Assembly: GCF_021166585.1 (NCBI RefSeq)
Contig: NZ_JAJOZE010000006.1
Location: 62,001 to 126,000 of the forward strand
Length of the DNA stretch: 64,000 bases
DNA from: Metabacillus kandeliae
GTDB taxonomy: Bacteria > Bacillota > Bacilli > Bacillales > Bacillaceae
Direction: 5' to 3'
The position numbers were made by a program, and so were the translations under genes. Positions 50,150 to 58,003 of this stretch are shown here, one piece after another. The notes below the pieces were generated by a model, which ran no database searches, was not told the DNA's origin, and saw only the letters and a list, made by a program, of their open reading frames with translations. Position 1 is the first letter of the stretch. The number at the start of each line of letters is the position of its first letter.

Positions 50150-50830
50150 ATGGCAAAGGTATTAATCATTGATGACGACTCCCATATCCGTGAACTGATT
50201 TCCCTGATTTTTAAAAAAGAAGGGCTATCGTCTCTGGAGGCAGAGGACGGAAAAGCCGCTTTAGGTATCCTGGATGCTGAAAAAGTCGATCTGATTATAC
50301 TCGATATTATGATGCCGAATATGGATGGCTGGACATTCTGCAAGGAAGTCAGGGCGTACTATTCCGATACCCTGCCGATCCTGATGCTGACAGCAAAAGG
50401 CGAAACCTCTCAAAAGGTAAAGGGCTTTAACCTTGGCGCAGATGATTATCTCGTCAAGCCCTTTGCTTCAGAGGAACTGGCTGCACGGGTAAAAGTGCTC
50501 CTCAAGCGCTACCAAATTTCGGTCTCAAACTCTGTGGAAATAGGAAATGTGATCATTGATAAAGCTTCCTATAAAGTGTTCATCGGGGATCAGGAGCTAT
50601 CACTGCGCCTGAAAGAGTTTGAAATACTGTTCAAGCTTGCGTCACACCCTCAGCAGACGTTTTCAAGAGAGCAGCTGATAGAGGATATTTGGGGCTATGA
50701 TTACGAAGGAGACGAGCGCACAATTGATGTGCACATCAAGCGGCTGCGGCAGCAATTTTCCCAAAGTGACTGTCCTTTTAAAATTACAACGCTAAGGGGA
50801 CTCGGCTACAGGCTTGAGGTGTGTGTCTGA
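50150..50830 (+). CDS. OmpR-family response regulator
   Basis: A 226-residue regulator; ATG 50150 is chosen because AAAAGGA sits about 9 bases upstream. The receiver has IDDD, the phospho-Asp in ILDIMMPNMDG, MLTAK and VKPFASEEL. The winged helix has RTIDVHIKRLRQQF and LRGLGYRLE. It is close to the HssR-like regulator at 40216-40887 in the same window. It starts 57 bases after the permease gene and probably controls the exporter through the direct repeat at 48219. Confidence 0.88.
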   Translation: MAKVLIIDDDSHIRELISLIFKKEGLSSLEAEDGKAALGILDAEKVDLIILDIMMPNMDGWTFCKEVRAYYSDTLPILMLTAKGETSQKVKGFNLGADDYLVKPFASEELAARVKVLLKRYQISVSNSVEIGNVIIDKASYKVFIGDQELSLRLKEFEILFKLASHPQQTFSREQLIEDIWGYDYEGDERTIDVHIKRLRQQFSQSDCPFKITTLRGLGYRLEVCV

Positions 50831-51883
50831 ATGAAAGAATTCATGAAGCGATTAGCAGGGATCTGCTTTGTCATAACAGCCTTGTTTATATTTTGGATGG
50901 TGGCCTATTGGCTAACATCGCTGGTCTATAAAGTGTATGGCCTTGAGCTCCATGAACTTGCAAGGCAAATAATCACCTCCTTTTTAGGGTTTTCATTTTT
51001 TGGCTTCGGGATGTATTTCATTCGCATGATACCTTATTTTGAAGAGCAGCAGAATAAATACCTCTATCCGATGATTCAGGCGATGAAATTGATGGCAGAA
51101 GGCAACTTCAAAATAGATCTTTCCTATTATCGGGAGGGAAACAATCACCCTTTTACGAAGATTGCCGAAAGCGTCGGCGAAATGGCTGATAAGCTCGGAG
51201 CCATGGAGGAGATGAGGCAGGAATTCATCTCAAATGTTTCACATGAAATCCAGTCACCGCTCACCTCGATCAGCGGCTTTGCTAATGCTTTGAAAAATGA
51301 TGACCTAACGAAAGAGGAACGGGCCCATTATCTCGAGATTATTGAGAACGAAAGCACCAGGCTTTCTAAATTAAGCGAAAACCTGCTAAAACTGACATCT
51401 TTGGAATCTCACCATTTGACCCTTGAAAAAAGTAACTATCGGCTTGATTATCAGCTGCGCCGCATCATTCTCGCCAATGAACCGCAGTGGCAGGCAAAGA
51501 ACATTGAAATCGAAGCCAACCTTGAACCAATCATGATTACAGCAGATGAAGAACTGCTGGACCAGGTCTGGATCAACCTTCTCCATAACAGCATCAAGTT
51601 CACACCTGAAAAGGGCACCATCACAGTCACCGCCTCCAAAAACGAAGAAGAGCTGATTATTACTATAGAAGATACGGGGATCGGCATGAACGAAGAAACG
51701 GTCATGCATATGTTTGAGCGTTTTTATAAAGCCGATCCGTCTCGAAACAGAAACTCTGGTGGCAGCGGGCTGGGGTTGTCGATTGTGAAAAAGATTGTGG
51801 ACTTGCATTTGGGGGAAATTCGGGTTGAGAGTGAGATTGGAAAAGGAACTAAGATAAGTGTCACGCTAAATGAAAAAGCCTAA
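50831..51883 (+). CDS. sensor histidine kinase
   Basis: A 350-residue kinase directly after the regulator stop. Two closely spaced membrane helices (about 10-30 and 48-66) with a very short outer loop suggest a sensor of the membrane itself or of a partner transporter (intramembrane-sensing type). HAMP-like segment, H-box ISNVSHEIQSPLTSI, N-box LLHNSIKF, G1 DTGIGM and G2 GSGLGLSIVKK are present. Antibiotic-sensing kinases next to ABC exporters often have this architecture. Confidence 0.88.
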   Translation: MKEFMKRLAGICFVITALFIFWMVAYWLTSLVYKVYGLELHELARQIITSFLGFSFFGFGMYFIRMIPYFEEQQNKYLYPMIQAMKLMAEGNFKIDLSYYREGNNHPFTKIAESVGEMADKLGAMEEMRQEFISNVSHEIQSPLTSISGFANALKNDDLTKEERAHYLEIIENESTRLSKLSENLLKLTSLESHHLTLEKSNYRLDYQLRRIILANEPQWQAKNIEIEANLEPIMITADEELLDQVWINLLHNSIKFTPEKGTITVTASKNEEELIITIEDTGIGMNEETVMHMFERFYKADPSRNRNSGGSGLGLSIVKKIVDLHLGEIRVESEIGKGTKISVTLNEKA

Positions 51884-51910
51884 GCAGCCGCTGCTTAGGC
51901 TTTTTCATTT
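51868..51910. terminator. bidirectional terminator
   Basis: Two 20-base arms (51868-51887 and 51891-51910) pair perfectly around a CCG loop. It overlaps the last codons of the kinase gene and the stop of the convergent hydroxylase gene. Confidence 0.95.
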
Positions 51911-52547
51911 ACCGGTACTGCTTCCTCCGAACCCACTGCGTCGCTGCCCACTTCTCGCCTTTCACTACAGGAGAACCTCCATGCAGCGTCATTTCATTCA
52001 GTGTTTGATCTTTATAAAAGTATTCAAAGTAGACCGCCATGCCTCTTTGCGGTGCGACGGAGAGCTTTAAGTGCGGAAAATAGGTTTCCCCGCCTTCTTC
52101 TACGTCATTTAAGTACATCACAAGAGTGCTGATTCTTGGATTAGAATTGGCTTTCGCTGATGTAAAGTAGTCGTAATGGGCTTTGTATTCCTGTCCAGGC
52201 TGATAGTTTAAAATATGAAGACCCTCGCCATGCTCGAGAGGAATTCCCATGATTTCAGCAACGCGTTTTTCCACACGGGCCACTGCCCCGTCTGCCATTT
52301 CCGGCAGGAAAGCGCCGCTGCTTGTTCGGATGCTGTTCACATCCCGCTGCGAGCCGATTTTGGAGCGGTTTAAATGATCTTTTGATACCTGAATGAGCTC
52401 TTCACACTCTTCTTCACTTAGCACATTGCCTAAAACGGCCACAAACGGCTCTTCTATTTTTGCGAGAATTTGAATTTCCCGGTCTGACGTCACAATCTTG
52501 CTTCCCTTATGGTAAAAGATTGGTTCCTCTTGCACATGTATAGCCAA
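51909..52547 (-). CDS. 2-oxoglutarate/Fe(II) dioxygenase, prolyl 4-hydroxylase type
   Basis: A 212-residue protein from TTG 52547, with GAGG upstream. The double-stranded beta-helix domain has His124-x-Asp126 in AHYDYF and His189 in LHGGSPV as iron ligands, and Lys199 in GEKWAATQWVR for 2-oxoglutarate. It is very like the Bacillus anthracis/cereus prolyl 4-hydroxylase in length and motifs. Its target could be collagen-like proteins or elongation factor Tu; not determinable here. Confidence 0.9.
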   Translation of the reverse strand: MAIHVQEEPIFYHKGSKIVTSDREIQILAKIEEPFVAVLGNVLSEEECEELIQVSKDHLNRSKIGSQRDVNSIRTSSGAFLPEMADGAVARVEKRVAEIMGIPLEHGEGLHILNYQPGQEYKAHYDYFTSAKANSNPRISTLVMYLNDVEEGGETYFPHLKLSVAPQRGMAVYFEYFYKDQTLNEMTLHGGSPVVKGEKWAATQWVRRKQYR

Positions 52548-52762
52548 TATTCCTCAACCTCTTCAAATGAAATAGTTTTAGTAAGCGATTACATAGCGGG
52601 GAACTCCCTGCTAGCAGTTAAAGAGATTTTACCACCTTGGGGGGATTTTTTCTCTATTTATTTTCAGCAGCGAGCAAAAGGGCCAGTCCGTATGAGCTGA
52701 TGGGAGTGTAAAATGCATTTTTACAGAGGCAAAATGCTTTTTTACCTCTTGGAGCCAGTCCA

Positions 52763-52854
52763 TATTCACCGAACCAGCATTTATATTCACCAATCGAGCG
52801 AACATATTCGCCAATTCGGCTGATATATTCACCAAACTCCCGTTTAATTTCACC
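52763..52854. repeat. five tandem units with core TATTCACC at exact 21-bp spacing
   Basis: The core TATTCRCC starts at 52763, 52784, 52805 and 52826, and ATTTCACC at 52847, each exactly 21 bases apart; the bases between are only partly conserved. A related array with core TCGCCGATA lies at 56839-56888. As 21 is a multiple of 3, the - strand frame shows a GEY heptad pattern, but no ribosome site or protein family supports a gene. Confidence 0.75.
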
Positions 52855-52884
52855 AGCAGCCCTCAGCAGTGAGTTTTCATAGAA

Positions 52885-52914
52885 ACAAAAAAATCCGCTC
52901 TTAAGCGGATTTTC
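52885..52914 (-). terminator. terminator of the isochorismatase-family gene
   Basis: On the - strand AATCCGCTT / AGCGGATT hairpin followed by TTTTTTTG. Confidence 0.85.
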
Positions 52915-52918
52915 CTCA

Positions 52919-53479
52919 TTATTCAATAGCAGCTGCCCATTCCTCCACTGTCAGTACCTCTGCCTGACGCGGAAAAACTTTTTCAGTCAAAACGCGGTGA
53001 ACCTCTGGGTCTCCATCGAGGCAGGCGTCTGATAATACTTTCAAGCTGTAGTCTTTATCAGCTGCTTCCCTCAATGTGGAAAGCACAACACCGCTTGTGG
53101 CAATACCGCTGAGAATCAGTTCTTGAACGCCAAGACCGCGCAGGAGTACTTCCAGGTCGCTGCCGCTGAAGGCGCTGACCCGGCGCTTTGTGACAAGCGG
53201 TTCATTCGGCTGCCTTTCTAGTGATTCGTGGATTTCTGTTGCCCATTCTGTTTCTGTCATGCCGCCATGCTGGGATATACCTGAGAACATTTTGTTTTGA
53301 GCTGGAACTTCTGGATAGCCTTCGCGAAAGGCCACTCTGACAAAGATAACGGGAATATCAGCTTTTCTTGCGGCACGTGCTGCCTGCTGAAAAGGAGCTA
53401 AAGCATCGGGATTTTCAGCATACCGTGAAGCGATGCCGTTTTGGAGATCCATTATTAGGAGTGCTTTATTAGCGGTCAT
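52919..53479 (-). CDS. isochorismatase-family hydrolase
   Basis: A 186-residue protein; ATG 53479 is chosen because GAGAGGAAGG lies upstream. The Rossmann-like fold has LLIMDLQNG (Asp11) and KRRVSAF (Lys98) of the catalytic triad. In the segment GIATSGVVLSTLREA, the place of the usual nucleophilic Cys appears to be Val131, so cysteine-type hydrolysis is not supported. Isochorismatases proper also lack the Cys. A 17-bp palindrome lies in its promoter region. Confidence 0.82.
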   Translation of the reverse strand: MTANKALLIMDLQNGIASRYAENPDALAPFQQAARAARKADIPVIFVRVAFREGYPEVPAQNKMFSGISQHGGMTETEWATEIHESLERQPNEPLVTKRRVSAFSGSDLEVLLRGLGVQELILSGIATSGVVLSTLREAADKDYSLKVLSDACLDGDPEVHRVLTEKVFPRQAEVLTVEEWAAAIE

Positions 53480-53498
53480 TGTTTTCCTTCCTCTCATT

Positions 53499-53515
53499 AC
53501 TTAACTAAGTTAAGT
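53499..53515. promoter_or_regulatory. palindromic operator candidate
   Basis: ACTTAACT-A-AGTTAAGT is a perfect 8-1-8 inverted repeat 20 bases upstream of the isochorismatase-family start. It could bind a MarR- or TetR-like repressor encoded elsewhere. Confidence 0.5.
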
Positions 53516-53649
53516 ATATCATCTTGCTCCCCCTTGGGCCAAGAAGATGGCAATTGAGCTCCCATAATAGTCTGATAATAAGAGAGTGTGCTATAGTAGC
53601 GATGTATTTTAGGAAGTTTTAGGAAAATCATAAGAAAAGAGCTGATACA

Positions 53650-54534
53650 ATGATTCCCCACAAAGACCATTTAGCTGCCACTTTCTCTATCGTCGGCTAT
53701 GATCCTGAAGCGAAGGAATGGGGTGTAGCCGTGCAGTCGAAATTCCTTGGCGTAGGGGCAGTGGTGCCTTGGGCTAAAGCTGGAGCAGGCGCGATTGCGA
53801 CTCAGTCCTGGGCGAATACAAGCTTTGGGCCAAATGGGTTAGCACTGCTTGAAGAGGGGCTTCGGGCAGAGGAAGTTTTGGGAAAACTTCTTAAAGAGGA
53901 TAGCGGAAGGGAAACTAGGCAGGTTGGGCTGATTGATGCAGAGGGCAACAGTGCCACGTTCAGCGGAAAGGAATGCTTTGACTGGGCTGGAGGCATTGCC
54001 GGCAAGCATTTTGCCAGCCAGGGAAATATCCTCGTAAGCCAGGAAACAGTGCAGGCGATGGCAGATTCGTTCAGCAGCAGTAAAGGAGATCTTGCAGAGC
54101 GTCTTGTAGAATCACTTGATGCGGGACAATCCGCTGGAGGAGACAGCAGAGGCAAACAGTCCGCAGCACTTCTTGTTGTTAAAGACAAAGGAGGATATGG
54201 CGGATTTAACGACCGCTATGTGGATTTGAGAGTAGACGATCATCCTGAACCTATTAAAGAGCTGAAAAGGTTATTGGATCTATACCGTCTTTATTTTTAT
54301 AAAACAAAGCCCGGAAATCTTGTGAAAATAGAAGGGCAGTTATTGGCAGATATTGAGGAAGCATTAAAGAAAACAGGCTATCATACAGGGGAACTGTCTG
54401 GAGATTGGAATGATGAATTGAAAGAAAGCCTGAAGAAATTTTATCTGACGGAGAATTTTGATGAGCGCTACCGGGAAGATGACTACATAGATTTAGAAGT
54501 CGCAGAGTTTTTGATGAACCTATCGAAAAAATGA
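53650..54534 (+). CDS. DUF1028 protein with peptidoglycan-binding-like C-terminus
   Basis: A 294-residue protein. Residues 1-210 match the DUF1028 (Ntn-hydrolase-like) family: HLAATFSIVGYDPEAKEWGVAVQSKFLGVGAVVPWAKAGAGAIATQSWAN and NILVSQETVQAM. Residues 215-294 (DIEEALKKTGYHTGELSGDWNDELKESLKKF) form a peptidoglycan-binding-like domain often fused to it. No signal peptide, so it is cytoplasmic. DUF1028 enzymes have unknown activity; a hydrolase is likely. The ribosome site is weak. Confidence 0.88.
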   Translation: MIPHKDHLAATFSIVGYDPEAKEWGVAVQSKFLGVGAVVPWAKAGAGAIATQSWANTSFGPNGLALLEEGLRAEEVLGKLLKEDSGRETRQVGLIDAEGNSATFSGKECFDWAGGIAGKHFASQGNILVSQETVQAMADSFSSSKGDLAERLVESLDAGQSAGGDSRGKQSAALLVVKDKGGYGGFNDRYVDLRVDDHPEPIKELKRLLDLYRLYFYKTKPGNLVKIEGQLLADIEEALKKTGYHTGELSGDWNDELKESLKKFYLTENFDERYREDDYIDLEVAEFLMNLSKK

Positions 54535-54538
54535 AGAA

Positions 54539-54575
54539 GGGAGCAGGAAATCCTCATTTCCTGCTCCCTTTCTAT
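54539..54575. terminator. intrinsic terminator
   Basis: GGGAGCAGGAAAT / ATTTCCTGCTCCC with a 4-nt loop and a T-rich tail; it lies between the convergent DUF1028 and gntP genes. Confidence 0.9.
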
Positions 54576-54580
54576 TATTC

Positions 54581-55927
54581 TTAAACCACCATGCTCAAAA
54601 GCAAAGTAAACACCAGTCCGCAAACAGAGATGATCGTCTCAAGCAATGTCCATGTTGCGAATGTTTCTTTCATCGAGAGGCCGAAGTATTCTTTGAACAT
54701 CCAGAAGCCTGCGTCATTTACGTGAGAAGCAATCAAGCTTCCGGCACCTGTTGCAAGCACGACGAGCGCAAGGTTCACGTCAGTGTGTCCAAGAAGCGGA
54801 ATCACGAGACCCGCCGTTGTCAGAGCGGCAACCGTTGCAGATCCGAGTGATACACGAAGGATTGCAGCGATCAGCCAGGCTAATAGAATAGGAGAAAGAG
54901 CGCTGCCGTGGAAAAGCTTTGCTACGTAATCGCCTACGCCGCCGTCAATCAATACTTGCTTGAATGCTCCGCCGCCGCCGATGATGAGAAGCATCATGCC
55001 GATTTGCATGATCGCAGCTGTGCAGGATTCCATAACAGTATTGATCGGAATTTTTCTGGCAAGTCCCATTGTGTAAACAGCAAATAATAATGAAATCAGC
55101 ATAGCAGGTGAAGCATCACCGATAAACTTAACAGCAATCAAGAATCCATTGTCTGCAGCACCAGTTGTTTTTTGGATCAAATTAACGATCGTGCCGATAG
55201 ACATGAGGATAACAGGAAGCAATGCAGTGAAAACACTAATGCCGAATGCAGGTGTTTCTTCAAGTTTAAAGTGCTTTTGCTCGCCAAGTGAAGCGATGCT
55301 TCCGGTTTTTGTAAAGGAAGCGGGCACAAGTTTCTTTGCAATTTTTGTGAAAACCGGTCCAGCAATAATAACTGTTGGAACAGCAACAATGAATCCGTAA
55401 AGCAGTACTTCTCCAAGGTTCGCACCGTATTCTCCGGCAATAGCTGTCGGACCCGGATGCGGAGGCAGAAAACCGTGTGTCACTGAAAGTGCAGCGGCCA
55501 TCGGAATCCCAAGATACAGAACAGAAACCTTTAACTCTCTTGAAATAGCGAAAACAATCGGGATTAATAGAACAAGTCCAACTTCGAAGAACAAGGCAAT
55601 ACCGATAATGAAGGAAGCAATCACTATCGCCCATTGAATATTCTTTTCGCCAAAACGGTTCACAAGCGTCATGGCAATTCTCTGTGCGCCTCCGGCATCA
55701 GCAAGAAGCTTGCCGAGCATTGCCCCAAGACCGAAGATAAGGGCCAAGTGGCCAAGCGTTCCGCCGAGACCGGTTTCAATTGTTTTAACAATGTTTTCAA
55801 CAGGTACGCCAAGAACAAGCGCTACACCGAACGATACGATAATCAATGAAACAAATGTATTGAGCTTGAGGCCCATGATGAGGATCAGCAGGACAATAAT
55901 GCCTGCTGCAACGATAACTAATGGCAT
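54581..55927 (-). CDS. gntP: gluconate permease
   Basis: A 448-residue membrane protein of the GntP family with about 12-14 hydrophobic segments. Typical segments include ETGLGGTLGHLALIFGLGAMLGKLLADAGGAQRIA, THGFLPPHPGPTAIA, and HVNDAGFWMFKEYFGLS. It imports gluconate with protons. AAGGAG precedes ATG 55927. gntR lies 46 bases upstream on the same strand. A cre-like site lies between them. Confidence 0.93.
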   Translation of the reverse strand: MPLVIVAAGIIVLLILIMGLKLNTFVSLIIVSFGVALVLGVPVENIVKTIETGLGGTLGHLALIFGLGAMLGKLLADAGGAQRIAMTLVNRFGEKNIQWAIVIASFIIGIALFFEVGLVLLIPIVFAISRELKVSVLYLGIPMAAALSVTHGFLPPHPGPTAIAGEYGANLGEVLLYGFIVAVPTVIIAGPVFTKIAKKLVPASFTKTGSIASLGEQKHFKLEETPAFGISVFTALLPVILMSIGTIVNLIQKTTGAADNGFLIAVKFIGDASPAMLISLLFAVYTMGLARKIPINTVMESCTAAIMQIGMMLLIIGGGGAFKQVLIDGGVGDYVAKLFHGSALSPILLAWLIAAILRVSLGSATVAALTTAGLVIPLLGHTDVNLALVVLATGAGSLIASHVNDAGFWMFKEYFGLSMKETFATWTLLETIISVCGLVFTLLLSMVV

Positions 55928-55962
55928 AATAAATTCTCCTTAAAAAGTAAGATGAGTTCTAA

Positions 55963-55976
55963 GTAAAACGCTTTCA
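55963..55976 (-). promoter_or_regulatory. possible cre site between gntR and gntP
   Basis: On the - strand TGAAAGCGTTTTAC agrees with TGWAANCGNTNWCA in the first 12 positions. It overlaps the last codons of gntR. Confidence 0.4.
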
Positions 55977-56702
55977 AGAATGATCCTTTTTTGCTCCTTT
56001 TGAAAGAAGCTGCTGTGACATCCATAAATCTTCCACTTTTCCTTGGACATCGTCAAAGTTCTGGTGAAGGGACTGAATCATTAAGTTTCGGTCTTTTGAA
56101 CGAATGGCTTTTATATAAAGTTCATGGTTGTCCAGAACCCGCTCAAAATCCTCGTATTTTTCTCTAAAGCGCACCCTCATGGACAAGAGAATCAAGCTTT
56201 CCATAACAGGCTTTAAATTGTCCCAGATCATCAGAAGGTAAGAATGATTGATGGAACGGATAATCGTCTCATGAAACAGCAAATCCTGAAGAGAAAATTC
56301 ATCTGCATCACCATATTTAATGGCAATCTTCATCATTTCATGGATTTTGCTGAGCTCCTTGACCAATTCTTCCGTATCCAGCTTCACCATTCGTTCAAAC
56401 ACAAAAGACTCGATCATGAGCCGGACATCATAAATCTCTTCGATGTGCTTATCAGTTAAACCAGTAACAGTGGCGCCCATCCTCTTTAGCTGCACCATAT
56501 TTTCAGATGCAAGAATTTTAAGGGCATCGCGGACAGGAGACCGGCTTACGGAAAATTCTGCCGCTATTTTGTTTTCAGAAAGGATGGTACCGCTTTCAAT
56601 CATCCCGGAAATAATGGAAATCCTAAGCTCGCAGGCAATTCTCTCTCCAGCCGAAGCTTTTGCCAGCCATTTGGCAGGATACAAATACTCGGCTTCCGCC
56701 AT
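55974..56702 (-). CDS. gntR: gluconate operon repressor GntR
   Basis: A 242-residue FadR-type GntR regulator. LSENKIAAEFSVSRSPVRDALKILASENMVQLKRMGATV is nearly identical to the DNA-binding part of B. subtilis GntR; the FCD domain (EIYDVRLMIESFVFER, ADEFSLQDLLFHETIIRSINHSYLLMIWDNLKPVMESLILLSMRVR) is also close. Gluconate acts as inducer. The classical operator lies 26 bases upstream of its start, so it is autoregulated together with gntP. AAGGAGG precedes ATG 56702. Confidence 0.94.
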   Translation of the reverse strand: MAEAEYLYPAKWLAKASAGERIACELRISIISGMIESGTILSENKIAAEFSVSRSPVRDALKILASENMVQLKRMGATVTGLTDKHIEEIYDVRLMIESFVFERMVKLDTEELVKELSKIHEMMKIAIKYGDADEFSLQDLLFHETIIRSINHSYLLMIWDNLKPVMESLILLSMRVRFREKYEDFERVLDNHELYIKAIRSKDRNLMIQSLHQNFDDVQGKVEDLWMSQQLLSKGAKKDHS

Positions 56703-56727
56703 AAACTCCCTCCTTAGTCACTCAAGT

Positions 56728-56745
56728 ATACTTGTATACAAGTAT
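56728..56745 (-). promoter_or_regulatory. GntR operator
   Basis: ATACTTGTATACAAGTAT is a perfect 18-bp palindrome and equals the known Bacillus gnt operator. Confidence 0.9.
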
Positions 56746-56766
56746 TATAACGAGGATTTCAAATAT

Positions 56767-56780
56767 TGCAAGCGCTTTTA
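56767..56780 (-). promoter_or_regulatory. possible cre site upstream of gntR
   Basis: TGCAAGCGCTTTTA / TAAAAGCGCTTGCA matches the cre consensus at 12 of 14 positions, about 20 bases upstream of the operator. Confidence 0.5.
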
Positions 56781-56838
56781 TTCAAAAAGTAATTCTTTTG
56801 GCATAGGAGAGGTGATGACAGATGGTGCTGATAGGGAG

Positions 56839-56888
56839 TTCGCCGATAAAACGGAGAGATCGCCGATATAATTAGAACTTCGCCGATA
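56839..56888. repeat. short tandem array, core TCGCCGATA, 20-bp spacing
   Basis: TTCGCCGATA, ATCGCCGATA and TTCGCCGATA start at 56839, 56859 and 56879. The core resembles the TATTCRCC units at 52763-52854. The rest of the gap up to 57082 shows no gene. Confidence 0.7.
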
Positions 56889-57082
56889 TCTGCAGTCAGC
56901 TGCAAAAAAGCCAAAGCCGGCCCTCATTTAATGGAAAAATCCGGCTTCCTTGCTGCTCCTCCCCGCTTAATTAAAAGTAAATCACCAATTTTTAAAGGAT
57001 AAACTCATTCATCAAAGAATAAATACCAGTATCAAAACTTATTTGGGGCAGCAGCAAGCTGCCCCTTTCGGAGTGTGAAAAA

Positions 57083-58003
57083 ATGGCAGAGACCATCATC
57101 CATGTGAACGGGCTCATTAAAAAGTACGGCAATTTTACCGCGGTAAATGGAATTGATTTTGAGGTGGAAAAAGGCGAGGTTTTCGGCGTGCTTGGACCGA
57201 ACGGGGCAGGCAAAACGACGACACTGGAAATGCTTGTCGGCCTCCGTAAGCCTGATGGCGGGGCGGCGGATATCGGCGGATATGATGTTGTCAGGGATTT
57301 GAAAAAAGTGAAAGAAGTCATCGGTGTTCAGCTGCAGTCGACAACGCTTTTTGAGCTGCTGACAGTAGAAGAGATTCTTGTCCTGTATGCGAGCTTTTAT
57401 AAAAAGCATGTTCCGATCCATCCGCTGATTGAGGATATGATTTTAACTGACAAAACCAAGAGCCGTATTAAAAGCTTGTCAGGCGGGCAAAAGCAGCGGC
57501 TCGCGATTGCCCTTGCACTTGTGCATGATCCGTGGATTATTTTTCTTGATGAACCGACAACTGGCCTTGATCCTCAAGCGAGGAGAACGCTTTGGGATAT
57601 TATTTTCAAGCTGAAGGAAAAAGGGAAAACAGTCGTCCTGACAACGCACTATATGGATGAAGCCCATGTATTGTGCGATCGGATAGCGATCATGGATCAG
57701 GGTCATCTAATCGCGCTTGATACGCCTGCGGCACTGGTAAAAAGCCTGCATTCCGAGAATGCGGTCGAGTTCAGGTTTGAAAAGGAAGCGGATATTGATC
57801 TGGAACAGCTGCACGGGGTGAAGCAGGTCGGTACACAGAAGGATGCGACGGTCCTTTATACAGACGATCTTCAAGGAACGCTCACAAGCCTGATTCAGAC
57901 GGCAGACAGCAAGGGCTTGAAAATTGCGGACCTCCAGGTGCGGACGGCGACGCTTGAAGATGTGTTCATTCATATGACGGGAAGGAGCTTGAGAGAAGCA
58001 TGA
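57083..58003 (+). CDS. ABC transporter ATP-binding protein (ABC-2 exporter)
   Basis: A 306-residue ATPase with GGAGTG before ATG 57083. Walker A GPNGAGKTTT, signature LSGGQKQRLA, Walker B IIFLDEPTTGLDPQARR, H-loop TTHYMDEAHVLCDRI. A C-terminal regulatory extension (about 215-306) follows. It overlaps the permease start (ATGA). It resembles the YvfR-type drug exporter ATPases of Bacillus. The substrate is unknown. Confidence 0.9.
   Translation: MAETIIHVNGLIKKYGNFTAVNGIDFEVEKGEVFGVLGPNGAGKTTTLEMLVGLRKPDGGAADIGGYDVVRDLKKVKEVIGVQLQSTTLFELLTVEEILVLYASFYKKHVPIHPLIEDMILTDKTKSRIKSLSGGQKQRLAIALALVHDPWIIFLDEPTTGLDPQARRTLWDIIFKLKEKGKTVVLTTHYMDEAHVLCDRIAIMDQGHLIALDTPAALVKSLHSENAVEFRFEKEADIDLEQLHGVKQVGTQKDATVLYTDDLQGTLTSLIQTADSKGLKIADLQVRTATLEDVFIHMTGRSLREA

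Noticed and set aside
52763-52854. CRISPR array
   Set aside because: The units are 21 bp with an 8-bp core and partly similar intervening bases, too short for repeats plus spacers, and no cas genes are present.
52654-52926. 90-codon frame on the - strand with a GEY repeat pattern
   Set aside because: The pattern comes from the 21-bp tandem DNA repeat, which keeps the frame open; there is no ribosome site or family.
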